From Pseudarthrobacter naphthalenicus (GTDB lineage Bacteria; Actinomycetota; Actinomycetes; Actinomycetales; Micrococcaceae), in NCBI RefSeq assembly GCF_029076445.1, contig NZ_JARESG010000015.1, positions 44,935-108,934 of the forward strand: DNA of 64,000 nucleotides, given 5' to 3'. How positions within the stretch are numbered: the stretch's first letter is position 1; every line of letters starts with the position of its first letter. Shown in pieces: positions 7,888-16,751 of this stretch. A model generated the notes under the pieces. The model saw nothing but the letters and a program-made list of their open reading frames with translations, ran no database searches and was not told where the DNA came from. Position numbers and translations under genes: made by a program.

Positions 7888-9141
7888 TCAGCCCGCAAGT
7901 TGGTTCAGGCGGCTGCGGAGGTAGCGCCGTTCGGTCTCATTGTCGGTCAGGATCAGCGCCTCCTCGAAGGCAACCCTGGCCTCACGGACGCGGCCCAGCC
8001 GGGTCAGGAAATCTGCGCGCGCGGCGGCAAGATACGGATAACGGGCCAGCTGCGGCTCCGCGCCGAGCGCGTCCAACTCCGCCAGGCCTTCCGCCGGGCC
8101 CACCGCAAAACCGAGTGCGATGGCCCGGTTGAGCTGGACAACGGGAGAAGGCCACGTCTCCATCAGCACGTCGTAGAGCCCCAGGATCTCGCGCCAGTCA
8201 GTGTCGGACCACGACGCACTCTCGTCATGGACGGCAGCGATGGCCGCCATCACGGCGAAGCGGCCCGGCGGCCGCGCACCCAACGCCTCGCGCAGGAGCG
8301 CCACGCCCTCCTCGATGGCAGTCCGGTCCCATTTCGCCCTGTCCTGGTGCTCCATCAGCACGAGTTCACGGTGCTCGTCGAGCCGGGCGGACCTGCGGGC
8401 GTCGGTGAGCAGAATGAGGGACAGGAGGCCGGCGACGTCGCGGTCCTGCGGAAGCAGGACCCGGAGCATTCGGGCCAGTTCAAGGCCGCGTTCCGCAAGG
8501 TCCCGGCGCATCAGGCCGGCGCCCGACGGTGCGGTGTGCCCAGTGGTGTACACGAGGTAGACGACCGACAGCACGCCGTCGATGCGCCCGTGCAGCTCCG
8601 ACGCCGCGGGCACGCGGTACGGGATATGCGCGGCAGTGATCTTCTTCTTCGCCCGGGTGATCCGCGCGGCCATGGTGGCTTCGGGGATCAGGAACGCCCT
8701 TGCCACGTCGGCGGTGGAGAGCCCGCAGAGGAGCCGCAGCGTCAGGGCAACCCGGGCGTCCAACCCCAGGGCCGGGTGGCAGCAGGTGAAGATCAGCCGC
8801 AGCCGGTCATCGGGAATGCCTTCCGGCCCGGGGTCCGGCTCATAATCGGTTGCCTCGGCCGGGTCCAGCAGCTTCGGGAGCGCCCGCTGCGCCGTCGCGG
8901 CCCGCCGGCGGTTATCCAGGGCCCGACGGCGGGCGGTCACCGTGAGCCACGCGCCGGGGTTCCGCGGGATGCCGCGGGGACCCCACGTGGACAGTGCGCT
9001 GGCGTATGCGTCCTGGACGGCTTCTTCCGCCGTGTCGAGGTCCCCCGCAACACGGACGGTGGCCGCCAGCACGAACGCCCACTCCCGGCGGTGCGCATCG
9101 GCAACCGCGGCAGCAACCTCCGCGCTGGCGGCCTGCGGCAT
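7888..9141 (-). CDS. ECF RNA polymerase sigma factor of the YCII-associated type (ECF42-like)
   Basis: A 417-residue sigma factor. Residues 10-80 are region 2 (AEEAVQDAYASALSTW, NPGAWLTVTARRRALD), residues 105-170 are region 4 (RVALTLRLLCGLSTADVARAFLIPEATMAARITRAKKKI), and about 230 C-terminal residues form the SnoaL-unrelated, helical DUF6596/TPR-like extension typical of this group. Such factors lack a classical anti-sigma and are encoded with a YCII/DGPF protein. Here the upstream YCII stop and this ATG share a base (TGATG), so translation is coupled. The inducing signal is unknown. Confidence 0.9.
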   Translation of the reverse strand: MPQAASAEVAAAVADAHRREWAFVLAATVRVAGDLDTAEEAVQDAYASALSTWGPRGIPRNPGAWLTVTARRRALDNRRRAATAQRALPKLLDPAEATDYEPDPGPEGIPDDRLRLIFTCCHPALGLDARVALTLRLLCGLSTADVARAFLIPEATMAARITRAKKKITAAHIPYRVPAASELHGRIDGVLSVVYLVYTTGHTAPSGAGLMRRDLAERGLELARMLRVLLPQDRDVAGLLSLILLTDARRSARLDEHRELVLMEHQDRAKWDRTAIEEGVALLREALGARPPGRFAVMAAIAAVHDESASWSDTDWREILGLYDVLMETWPSPVVQLNRAIALGFAVGPAEGLAELDALGAEPQLARYPYLAAARADFLTRLGRVREARVAFEEALILTDNETERRYLRSRLNQLAG

Positions 9142-9473
9142 CAGCTGACCATTCGCACGGGCCGGACCTCTACCCCGATGCCGGCCGGGACGTCCTTGGC
9201 GATCTCCAGCGCCTCATCCAGGTCGGCCGCCTCGATCAGGTAGTAGCCGCCCAGCGCTTCCTTCGATTCTGCGAACGGACCGTCCGTCACCGAGAATCCG
9301 CCTGCCCCGTCGCGCCGGATGGACGTCGCCGTCGAAGGCGGCTGCAGTGCGGCCCCGCCGAGCAGTGACGCGCCGCGGCGCTGCTGGAACTCCTGGTAGG
9401 GGGTGCTGACGGCCTCGCCCTCGGATTGCTTCGCCGCCTCATCCTGAAAGATCAGGACCAAATACTTTGACAT
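9141..9473 (-). CDS. YCII (DGPF-type) protein partnered with the ECF sigma factor
   Basis: A 110-residue YCII-domain protein. It contains KYLVLIFQDE at the start and the signature VTDGPFAESKEALGGYYLIEA, with ALEIAKDVP near the end. The start at 9473 has GGGAGC seven bases upstream; an in-frame ATG 24 codons earlier lacks support. The family is thought to modulate or sense for its cognate ECF sigma factor, encoded directly downstream with a one-base overlap. Confidence 0.88.
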   Translation of the reverse strand: MSKYLVLIFQDEAAKQSEGEAVSTPYQEFQQRRGASLLGGAALQPPSTATSIRRDGAGGFSVTDGPFAESKEALGGYYLIEAADLDEALEIAKDVPAGIGVEVRPVRMVS

Positions 9474-9545
9474 TCCGTGCTCCCATCGTCCGTAACTCTG
9501 CTCTGAGCCTTCCGTTGCATCGACGCCGAATACCGCGCCGACCAC

Positions 9546-9566
9546 GGAGCCTTTCCGTAAGGCTCC
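9546..9566. other. Small hairpin upstream of the YCII-sigma operon
   Basis: Perfect 8-bp inverted repeat GGAGCCTT/AAGGCTCC with a 5-nt loop, about 73 bases before the YCII start. It may be a leader structure or part of the promoter region; no function is assigned. Confidence 0.35.
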
Positions 9567-9716
9567 TACTCATACGACGGACACCGGAAGCCGAGATCGA
9601 CAACTACGCACCAGAATTCCAAGAGAAGCCGGACCATGCCAGGGTTTTGTCCGTGGCTGGGGGTACTCGACGCTTGTCCGCCGTTGCGCCGGCCGGATTT
9701 TCCTCCCCGAGGGCCC

Positions 9717-10394
9717 TTAGCGGACGATCTTGAAGTTGAACACCGGTGTACCGAGCGCGCCCCAGAGGCGGAGCCAGACCGGCAGGAGCATCTCCGTGCC
9801 ACGGGCGGTGGTGATGTCACCGAGGTCAATGACGTCCTGGTGGCCGAACCCCTTCAGAAGCACGGTGACGGTGTGCTTGGCATCGGCGTCGTTCCCGGAA
9901 ACGAAGACTGTGCTGGCTTCCGAAAGCTGGCCCGGATTGGCCATGAGATCCGCGTTGAGGGTGTTAAGGGACTTCACCACCCGGGCGGCAGGGAAGGCGC
10001 GCTGGATCTGCTCACCAAGGGAGTCAGTGTCCTTGACGAAGAGGGTTGGGGGCATGCCGTTGCTGAAGTCCAGCGGGTTGGCAATGTCGAGGATGGCCTT
10101 GCCGTCCAGGTTCTCCGCGCCTGCCTGGGCCATAACATCCAGGGATGCGCCGCCATTGGTGGCATTGACAATGAGTTCAGCTCCGGCGGCGGCGTCGGCA
10201 AAACGCGCAACGTCAATGCCGGCATTCGCTGCGGACCAGGCGGCGAAAGGAGCATTGCCCATGGCATCGGCGCCGGTGCGCGCGAGGGTGGCTTGAGGGT
10301 CACGGGTGCCGACGGTGACGGCGTGGCCGAGGCCGGCCAGGCGTTCTGCGATGGTCCGGCCTACGCTGCCGGTTCAGAGGACTGCGGTTTTCAT
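9717..10394 (-). pseudogene. NADPH/F420-type reductase (NAD-binding) gene with in-frame stop at codon 7
   Basis: From ATG 10394 the frame reads MKTAVL, TGA (10374-10376), TGSVGRTIAERLAGLGH. The stop falls where the first glycine of the Rossmann GxGxxG motif belongs, so a single G-to-T change from GGA would explain it. The rest is intact to 9717: the family blocks IVNATNGGASLDVMAQAG, ILDIANPLDFSNGMPPTL, VVKSLNTLNADLM and a normal C-terminus. The first later ATG (10262) would delete the dinucleotide-binding loop and has no ribosome site. This could be a nonsense mutation, recent decay or a base error. A TetR gene is divergent. Confidence 0.8.
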
Positions 10395-10460
10395 GAAGCT
10401 CCTTGTTGCTGCGGTTTGGTGGCGACGACTCCGATGTGACGGATCGTTCTCATAGCTTGT

Positions 10461-10476
10461 GACGGAACGTTCCGTC
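10461..10476. promoter_or_regulatory. Perfect 16-bp palindrome, probable TetR operator
   Basis: GACGGAACGTTCCGTC lies midway between the divergent reductase pseudogene (start 10394) and the TetR gene (start 10530). Symmetry, length and position fit a TetR-dimer site controlling both directions. A TTGACA reads toward the reductase at 10482-10477, directly beside it. Confidence 0.75.
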
Positions 10477-10529
10477 TGTCAAACTGGTGTTTGTCAACGT
10501 GAAGGGTTTCAGAGAAGGAGAGTGGTTCG

Positions 10530-11108
10530 GTGGTCCGCAGGACGGGTGAGGAGAACCGGCGCAACGTCCTCGAGGTGGCCACACGGCTGTTCTACGAGCG
10601 TGGCATCCGGGCCGTGGGAATGGACACCGTGGTGAAGGAATGCGGGGTGGGCAACGCGACCGTCTACCGCCAGTTTCCGACGAAGGATGCCCTCGCCACC
10701 GCCTACGTCCAGGGCCGCGCGGATGCCTGGTTCGAGCGGATGGAGCTGGCTGCAGGCGAACATCCGGAGCCCCGGGACAAGCTGGTGGCTGTCTTCGACG
10801 TTGTCGCCGGTGACACTGCCGGCAGCACCTACCGGGGTTGCCCGATACTGAACACCAGCACCGAGTTCCCCGAGGGGGCGCATCCGGCCCATCTGGCGGC
10901 CGTGGACCACAAAAAGCAGGTGCGTGACTGGTTCCGCTCCCTGGCAGCCGACGCGCGGGCTGAAGACCCGGACGAGCTCGCAGAGGAACTCCTCATCGTC
11001 CTCAATGGTGCCTACGTCACGGCTGATATCCTCAGCGGAGAAACCTATGGGAAGCGCGCCCGGAGCCTCGCCCGGCGCCTCATCGACGACGCCTGCCCCC
11101 GCCTTTAG
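10530..11108 (+). CDS. TetR family transcriptional regulator
   Basis: A 192-residue regulator. The N-terminal HTH (RRNVLEVATRLFYERGIRAVGMDTVVKECGVGNATVYRQF) is complete and the C-terminal ligand domain is of usual length. The GTG start follows AGAAGGAGAG. It is divergent from a reductase pseudogene with a perfect 16-bp palindrome between them, so it is likely the repressor of that reductase and of itself. With the reductase broken, the regulator may be a relic of the switch. Confidence 0.88.
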   Translation: MVRRTGEENRRNVLEVATRLFYERGIRAVGMDTVVKECGVGNATVYRQFPTKDALATAYVQGRADAWFERMELAAGEHPEPRDKLVAVFDVVAGDTAGSTYRGCPILNTSTEFPEGAHPAHLAAVDHKKQVRDWFRSLAADARAEDPDELAEELLIVLNGAYVTADILSGETYGKRARSLARRLIDDACPRL

Positions 11109-11229
11109 GACGTCACAGTCTTTCAAGCACGGCCGTTTCAGACCGCTCCTGACGCTGGCGTCCGAAAGATGGTCCTCCGGGGCCGGCGGCGTCTTTCCGC
11201 GTTGGCCCGGTGGATGGCAGAGTGGAGCC

Positions 11230-11685
11230 ATGAATGAGCAGCCCGGCGGCCATGTCCTGAACCTGGAATGCAGGCTGGAGGCGCCGCCGGAAAAGGTCTT
11301 CAGGCTGCTGACGGAAGCAGCCGAGCTGGCGAAGTGGTGGGGCCCCGCCGGCTTCACTCTCCCCTCGGCCGAAATCAATCTGGCGCCGGGCGGCCGCTAC
11401 CGCTTCCGCATGGCCCCGCCGGACGGCGAGCCTTTCCACCTCTCCGGCGAGTTCCTCGAAATCGACCCGCCCTGGCACCTCGTCTACACCTTCAACTGGG
11501 AGGAACCGACGCCGGACGACCGGGAGACCGTGGCCGACCTCGTGCTCGCTGCCGACGGCGGGGGCACGCGGCTGGCACTCTCGCAGGGCCCTTTCCTGAC
11601 CAAGGAGCGGCTGGCCCTGCACCGCGATGGCTGGACCGAGTCCTTCGAAAAACTCCGGACCGCCGCGGTGGCTGCCGATCAGTAA
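11230..11685 (+). CDS. SRPBCC (AHSA1-like) domain protein
   Basis: A 151-residue START/SRPBCC fold protein: LECRLEAPPEKVFRLLTEAAELAKWWGP, NLAPGGRYRFRM and HLSGEFLEIDPPWHLVYTFNWE, ending in HRDGWTESFEKL. The family binds hydrophobic ligands or assists Hsp90-like partners; the function here is unknown. The ATG has a weak -10-like CAGAGT six bases upstream. Its last seven bases overlap the end of the convergent serine hydrolase gene. Confidence 0.82.
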   Translation: MNEQPGGHVLNLECRLEAPPEKVFRLLTEAAELAKWWGPAGFTLPSAEINLAPGGRYRFRMAPPDGEPFHLSGEFLEIDPPWHLVYTFNWEEPTPDDRETVADLVLAADGGGTRLALSQGPFLTKERLALHRDGWTESFEKLRTAAVAADQ

Positions 11686-13652
11686 GTGATGTCCGGCAGC
11701 AGCAGTCCGCCGGCCAGCGCCACCGCCCCGAAACCCAGGAAGGCCAGCGCCACCAGCGTAGCCAGCACCGCCCGGGACTTGTGTGCCTGCCGCGAGGCAC
11801 GCATGGCACGCCACACCGCCGGCACCAGTCCGAGTGCGCCGAGCGCGGTTGCAGCCTGTGCACCACGGATCAGCCCGGGTTGCGCGGAAAATCCGCCCGA
11901 CATCTGCATCACGGCACCAGCCCACAGGGTGACGCCGACGGCGATCACGGCGGCCGCGGTCAGCGTGATCCGTCGCAGCCGCATGTCGCGCCGCGGAAGG
12001 TCCAGCGGAGCCTTGAGCCGCCAGCCGATGATTGCCCGCACGGGCCAGGCGAGCAGAGCGAACAGGAGAACGCCGAGGGACCCTGCCACCACCGGTGCGG
12101 CCATGACCTGCCAGGCCGGCTTGGGGAGGAGCACGAGGGCCGGGCTGACTCCGATGGCCCCGACCGCACCGGCCTCATCGACCCGCACGGCCACGCGGTG
12201 GTGCCCCTCGCTGTCCTGCCACACCCACGGTTCAACCTCGGCCAGCCTGACCGGGGTGCCGCCGGCGTCGGTAAGCAGCGGGATGGTGAGTGTCCCGGCG
12301 TCGTCGGCGCTGATCTGCACCGATGCCAGCATCGAGTAGGCCCGCATAAAGGTGCTTTGCGGCGTCCGTGACAGGCCGTAAATTCCCGCGACGGCCTGAG
12401 CATGGTCCGCGGCGGTGCCCACCGGTGACGGACCCGGTCCGGCGGCCGGGAAGTAGCGGTCCGCGAAGCCATCCAGGACCGCGCGGCGCAGGACGGTTGC
12501 GGAGTCAGCCCGGGCGCCGGAACCGTTGACCGCGATGAAGATGCCGGTGGCGTCGTCCGGGTAGAGCTGCAGGGCGGCGTGCGAATGGATCAGGTCCCCG
12601 CTGTGCCCGAGGATCCGGCGCCCGTTGCGGTCCTCCTCGAAGAGTCCGAGTGCCATCCGGTGCCCTGCGGCGAGGCCGCCCAGCCGGTCCTCCCCCAGCG
12701 CCGGGCTGTGCATCAGGGCGAGCGTCTGCTGGTTGAGCAGGGCGGACCCGCCGGTGTTAAGCTGCGCGAGCAGGAAGGCGGCCATGTCCGCGGCGGACGC
12801 TGACAGGGATCCGGGCGGCCAAGGGCCCACCAGCTCAAACGGGATGGGCTGCTGGTGCCGGGACGGATAGACCTGGGCGAGGTCCGCGTTCAGGCGCTCC
12901 GGCAATGGCTGGGCGAAGCTGGCCGTCGCCATGCCGGCGGCCCGGAGCACCTCGTCCTGAAGGTACTCGGCAGCCTCACGCCCGGTGACGGACTCCACCA
13001 CGTAGGCGGCGAGCGCGTAGGAGTAGTTGGAATACGCCGGTGTGGTCCCCGGCTCGTAGATCTGATCCGGCGGAGCCGCGGTGACGGTCTCGCGCAACGC
13101 CGGCACGGGGGTGCCGGCGGGCAGGATCATGTTGGCGTAGACCTCCTCGAAACCGGCAGTGTGGGTGAGCAGGTGCCGCAGCGTGATGGGCGTTCTGAAG
13201 CGGGTGGGAAGCTCAATGTTCACGTAATCGGTGACCGGACGGTCCAGATCGACCTGCCCACGCTGCACCAGCTGCATCACCGCCGTGGCCACCACGGTCT
13301 TGGAGACCGAACCCACCCGGAAAATAGTCCTCTCAGGATCCACCGGGCGGGGCTGGTTCCCGCTGATGCCCGTATCCGCCAGGCCAAAACCGCGCCGGGT
13401 CAGCACCCTCCCGTCCCGGACGATCGAGACCGCGGCGCCCGGAATCTCCTCCCGCTCCAGCAGCGCCGGGAGCACTCCGTCGAGCCACGCATCGGCGTCG
13501 GCCGTAGTGAGCTCCGCGGACACGGCCACAGGCTGGGCGGCCGGAATCGCTGGGGCGGCCCAACCCGGCTGTGCCGCAACAAGCAGCCCGGTGGAGAGTA
13601 TGGCGAGGCCGACGGCTAGGACGCGGGCGAGGGACTTCCGGTGGCTGGTCAC
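11679..13652 (-). CDS. Exported class C beta-lactamase-fold serine hydrolase with C-terminal membrane domain
   Basis: A 657-residue protein: signal peptide (residues 1-32), then a beta-lactamase/D-Ala-D-Ala peptidase domain with the catalytic S115-V-S-K118, Y207-S-N209 and H350-S-G352 triads in order. A ~90-residue beta-rich linker and four hydrophobic helices (from ~residue 520 to the end) follow. The enzyme is thus tethered outside the membrane. Relatives are esterases, D-aminopeptidases or peptidoglycan-linked hydrolases; the substrate cannot be named. It starts with GTG. Two 12-bp copies of ACAGGCGGAGCC lie around and before the start (13651 and 13679). Confidence 0.85.
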   Translation of the reverse strand: MTSHRKSLARVLAVGLAILSTGLLVAAQPGWAAPAIPAAQPVAVSAELTTADADAWLDGVLPALLEREEIPGAAVSIVRDGRVLTRRGFGLADTGISGNQPRPVDPERTIFRVGSVSKTVVATAVMQLVQRGQVDLDRPVTDYVNIELPTRFRTPITLRHLLTHTAGFEEVYANMILPAGTPVPALRETVTAAPPDQIYEPGTTPAYSNYSYALAAYVVESVTGREAAEYLQDEVLRAAGMATASFAQPLPERLNADLAQVYPSRHQQPIPFELVGPWPPGSLSASAADMAAFLLAQLNTGGSALLNQQTLALMHSPALGEDRLGGLAAGHRMALGLFEEDRNGRRILGHSGDLIHSHAALQLYPDDATGIFIAVNGSGARADSATVLRRAVLDGFADRYFPAAGPGPSPVGTAADHAQAVAGIYGLSRTPQSTFMRAYSMLASVQISADDAGTLTIPLLTDAGGTPVRLAEVEPWVWQDSEGHHRVAVRVDEAGAVGAIGVSPALVLLPKPAWQVMAAPVVAGSLGVLLFALLAWPVRAIIGWRLKAPLDLPRRDMRLRRITLTAAAVIAVGVTLWAGAVMQMSGGFSAQPGLIRGAQAATALGALGLVPAVWRAMRASRQAHKSRAVLATLVALAFLGFGAVALAGGLLLPDITY

Positions 13653-13742
13653 AGGCGGAGCCTAACAGCGGCCGGCTAACAGGCGGAGCCGCAGCAACCC
13701 GGCAGCAGCCCGATCAAGGCGGGCGCCGCCGTCGTGATTGAT

Positions 13743-14627
13743 TCATCCCTGACCCGAACCTGGCCACCAGTGCGGTGGCTGCACCAGGTCCGCCGGCAGC
13801 CGGGTTGCGCGGCTGCCGCGCGCCGCGTTGAGCTGCGGCTGGGTCAGATACAGGGCCGCCGAGAGGTCGGCGCCCTCAAGCCGCGCATCCCGGAGGTCCG
13901 CACCGAGCAGATCCACCCCCGATAAGTCGCTGTCTCGCAGATCAGCCGCAATCAGGTAAGCCCCTCGCAGGTCTGCACCGCACAACCGGCGTCCCCTGAG
14001 ATTGATGCCCATCAGGTCGGCTCCGGGCCGGAGCCCGGCATCCAGGTGGTCACCGCCCGCGGCAAAGTAGGCGGACCGGACTTCCGTGCTGACCTCCATC
14101 AGCATTGATCTCACCCGGGCATGAAGCTCCTGGATGTCCAGTGCGAGCAGGGGCTGCAGACCGCCGTCGACGGCCTGCCCGATGATGGTGCCAAGTTCCG
14201 CGGCCTGTTGGGCGAGGTCGGGATCGAAAGTTCGGCACCGGGCCTCGGCCAGGTACCAGAGCATCTCGTGCAGCTGCCGCACGGCTTTGAACGCGGCAAA
14301 CATCGGACCGGTGGACTCGGGGTTCTCGCGCCAGCTCGTTCCGCCGAAGAGCCCCTGGGACACTTTTTGGCCGGCGCCGAAGCAGTCAAAGACCGTGCAG
14401 CCGCGAAACCCCCTGGGGCGGAGGCTGCTGTGGATGGTGCAGGAGAAATCGGCGGCGAGGTTCGGGCAGGGTGTTCCCGCAGGTTTGTCGAGCGCAAATT
14501 CTGCCGAGCGCGAGAATCCGAAGGCGGTACAGCAGAGGGCAAAGCAGTTTCCGCAGTCCGGGAGCAGGGACTGCCGGTCAAGGGCAGGCGCCGAGTGTGC
14601 GGCGGGGTGGGCTGAATTCGTTTGCAT
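13743..14627 (-). CDS. Pentapeptide-repeat protein with N-terminal cysteine cluster
   Basis: A 294-residue protein of two parts. Residues 20-90 hold eight cysteines (CGNCFALCC, then CPNL, FSCTIH, GCTVFDCFGAG), resembling the YkgJ-like metal/cluster-binding motif. Residues ~200-265 carry tandem pentapeptide repeats of the A(D/N)L-type (GADLRGAYLIAADLRDSDLS), which fold as a right-handed beta helix. The combination may bind a metal centre and a nucleic acid or protein surface; the role is unknown. Its 3' end faces a half hairpin near 13718-13735. Confidence 0.82.
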   Translation of the reverse strand: MQTNSAHPAAHSAPALDRQSLLPDCGNCFALCCTAFGFSRSAEFALDKPAGTPCPNLAADFSCTIHSSLRPRGFRGCTVFDCFGAGQKVSQGLFGGTSWRENPESTGPMFAAFKAVRQLHEMLWYLAEARCRTFDPDLAQQAAELGTIIGQAVDGGLQPLLALDIQELHARVRSMLMEVSTEVRSAYFAAGGDHLDAGLRPGADLMGINLRGRRLCGADLRGAYLIAADLRDSDLSGVDLLGADLRDARLEGADLSAALYLTQPQLNAARGSRATRLPADLVQPPHWWPGSGQG

Positions 14628-14806
14628 GTGGTCTTCCCGATCACTGATCCCAGATTACTCTCGGCGCTCCCTGTCAGGCCAAGGCCGTTTGACCCTACCC
14701 GCAGCGGGCGGCCCGGCCGAAGCTTAAGGCGGTAGGCGTCGGAGCGGATGCTCGCGGGCCCTGCGCCGAGCCGATGCCGGACCGCGGGCCCTTAGGAAAT
14801 CCTGAC

Positions 14807-15496
14807 GTGCCAATCGAGAAGCACCGGCTGCCGCGGCACTGGCTGGCCGCACCGCTGGAAGGCCAACGTGGTGACCCGATCCGCCAGGCCCTCCTCGCCT
14901 CAGGACCACTCTCCTCGCTGCTCTACGTGGTGGCGACCGACGGCGTCGCGGCGGCAAAGTGGGAGGGTTACCGCCGCACCGAGCAGATGGTCAGTGAACT
15001 CCTCGCCGTCGGCTCCCCCGGCCGCGACGCCATCGTCCCGCTCCTGTGGATTTACACGGTGCTGTTCATCGCCTTTGGGGTAGGGGTATGGAGCTCCACG
15101 CACGGCAACCGCGCCCTGCGCACCGGCGGCGGCCTGCTGATCGGCTACGGGCTGTGGAACATCGCGGGAGGCTTCTTTCCGCTGAGGCTCGGCGATGAAA
15201 CGTCCGTTCCCCTGCACATCCTGGCCACCAACGTCCAGCTCGCCCTCATGGTCGCCGCGATGTGCTTCGTGGCCGCAGGGTTCCACGGCCGCATGCGCTG
15301 GTACTCGATCATTTCGCTTGTACTTTCCGCGGTCATGGGCATGATCGCGTTCATGGCCGCGCCGGGACCGAACCTCGTGCTGGGCATCGGCGAAAGAATC
15401 AGCATCGGGGCGTTCCTGCTCTGGGTGGCGGTCCTGGCAGTGGCGCTGTGGAAGCGGACCTTGTCCCGGCAGGCAGCTGAAGGGCCGCCGTCGTAA
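14807..15496 (+). CDS. DUF998 family membrane protein
   Basis: A 229-residue integral membrane protein with about six hydrophobic helices and the DUF998-like pattern (QALLASGPLSSLLYV, LRTGGGLLIGYGLWNIAGGFFP, SIISLVLSAVMGM). The function is unknown. GTG at 14807 is preferred because AGGAAA lies seven bases upstream; an in-frame ATG at 14774 has no such site. The last codons (PPS, stop) lie within a hairpin, so the terminator overlaps the stop codon. Confidence 0.75.
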   Translation: MPIEKHRLPRHWLAAPLEGQRGDPIRQALLASGPLSSLLYVVATDGVAAAKWEGYRRTEQMVSELLAVGSPGRDAIVPLLWIYTVLFIAFGVGVWSSTHGNRALRTGGGLLIGYGLWNIAGGFFPLRLGDETSVPLHILATNVQLALMVAAMCFVAAGFHGRMRWYSIISLVLSAVMGMIAFMAAPGPNLVLGIGERISIGAFLLWVAVLAVALWKRTLSRQAAEGPPS

Positions 15497-15511
15497 ATTC
15501 CCGACGGCGGC
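15484..15511. terminator. Stop-codon-overlapping hairpin
   Basis: Perfect 10-bp stem GCCGCCGTCG/CGACGGCGGC with an 8-nt loop that begins with the DUF998 stop codon TAA. The same core recurs after the XRE regulator (21034-21066). Confidence 0.7.
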
Positions 15512-15617
15512 TGCCGCGTTCACGTTGTGCGGATAGACTTCCGGTGATTTCCGGGTCCGCTGTCGACCTGACGTCTGCATGGCTGGATCGGCGCCGGGCA
15601 CAACAATGGGGGGACGC

Positions 15618-16316
15618 ATGGCAATTCCTGCCATTCTGGATGACGACCACATAGACACTGCTGCCAAGCTGCTCGGCACCTACTACCGCCGGACCGGTGC
15701 CGGGCTTCCCGCCTATAAGGGCAGCATGTACAACTGCTGGGGCGGCGGCGGGGATGCGCCCCATGACGTGAACCGGATTACGCCCGACGACCTGATCGCC
15801 GTCTCCTTTCTCTGCGCGGACGTCCTGGACAGGGCCGCGTTTGGCATCCTGGACACCCAGGCAGCCCTGGTTTCGGACCTGCTGGCACAGATTCCGGCCA
15901 GCCTGGACATGGCCGACGTGCAAGCCGACGAGTTCGACAAAATCCTCGGCGACGCCAGCCCCGCGTTTCAGCTCCGGCACGTTCTCAGCGGACGCGACAC
16001 GGGCTGGGGCATGGGCGAGACGCGCACCAGCAAAGTGATGGCCCGCAAACGCCCGCTGCTGCTCCCTGTCTACGATTCCGCCGTCGGGCATCTGATGAAC
16101 CTCAACCGCGGCCCGGCCGGTCAGTGGCAGAGGTGGCACACCGCCCTGACGGACGGCACCGGGCTGCCGCAGCGGCTCCGGGAAATCCGCCGGCTCTCAC
16201 GGATCACGGACCCGATCTCCGAAATTCGCGTCATGGACATCGTGCTCTGGATGTACGGGACAGGCACAACAGCCGGCGAACAGCTCTGGCGGGACGTCCC
16301 GGGCAGCCGGTTCTGA
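15618..16316 (+). CDS. DUF6308 family protein
   Basis: A 232-residue soluble protein. It matches, from memory, the DUF6308 group of actinobacterial proteins (AAKLLGTYYRRTGAGLPAYKG, VSFLCADVLDRAAFGILD, TSKVMARKRPLLLPVYDSAV, RVMDIVLWMYG). No function is known and no catalytic motif is evident. ATG 15618 is chosen for the GGGGGGA run just upstream; in-frame ATGs at 15579 and 15606 are possible. Confidence 0.7.
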   Translation: MAIPAILDDDHIDTAAKLLGTYYRRTGAGLPAYKGSMYNCWGGGGDAPHDVNRITPDDLIAVSFLCADVLDRAAFGILDTQAALVSDLLAQIPASLDMADVQADEFDKILGDASPAFQLRHVLSGRDTGWGMGETRTSKVMARKRPLLLPVYDSAVGHLMNLNRGPAGQWQRWHTALTDGTGLPQRLREIRRLSRITDPISEIRVMDIVLWMYGTGTTAGEQLWRDVPGSRF

Positions 16317-16341
16317 CCGCCGGCGCGTTTTTGGCGGCAGG

Positions 16342-16743
16342 TCAGCGGCCGTTGAATTCCTCGTCCGTGATGTGCTCCGCCCACGTGGTGGTCTTGGCCG
16401 GGTCTTCGCCGTTTTGAAGCATGGCAAGGTGTTCCATAAAGCAGCCGGGGGCGGCCGCGTGCCAGTGCTCCTCACCGGGCGGGGTATAAAGCGTCTGGCC
16501 GGGATGGACTTCGATGATCTTTCCGTCCCTCGTCCCGAAACGGCCTACGCCCTGGGTGACGCGCAAATACTGGCCGTGCTGATGGGAATGCCAGGCGGTC
16601 CGCGCTCCGGGCGCAAACCGGACAGTGGCTACCACCATCGTCTGGTCGCTCTCGTGGGGAAGCGCGATGGGGTCCAGCCACACGTCCCCGACGAACTGCG
16701 CCGGCGGGTTCTTGGTGGTGGGCACGGTGGGTTCGATGTTCAT
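16342..16743 (-). CDS. Cupin domain protein (carboxymuconolactone decarboxylase-associated type)
   Basis: A 133-residue single cupin. Motif 1 is ARTAWHSHQHGQYLRVTQGVGRF (two His and a Gln as metal ligands) and motif 2 is VHPGQTLYTPPGEEHWHAA. Relatives are annotated quercetin-dioxygenase-like cupins and often sit next to carboxymuconolactone decarboxylases, as here, where a CMD remnant ends nine bases upstream. It is the last gene of the redox operon starting at 19927. Confidence 0.85.
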   Translation of the reverse strand: MNIEPTVPTTKNPPAQFVGDVWLDPIALPHESDQTMVVATVRFAPGARTAWHSHQHGQYLRVTQGVGRFGTRDGKIIEVHPGQTLYTPPGEEHWHAAAPGCFMEHLAMLQNGEDPAKTTTWAEHITDEEFNGR

Positions 16744-16751
16744 GGTTGTCC

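Noticed and set aside
10374..10376. TGA in the reductase as a selenocysteine codon
   Set aside because: It replaces a nucleotide-binding glycine, not a catalytic Cys, and no SECIS-like structure is evident.
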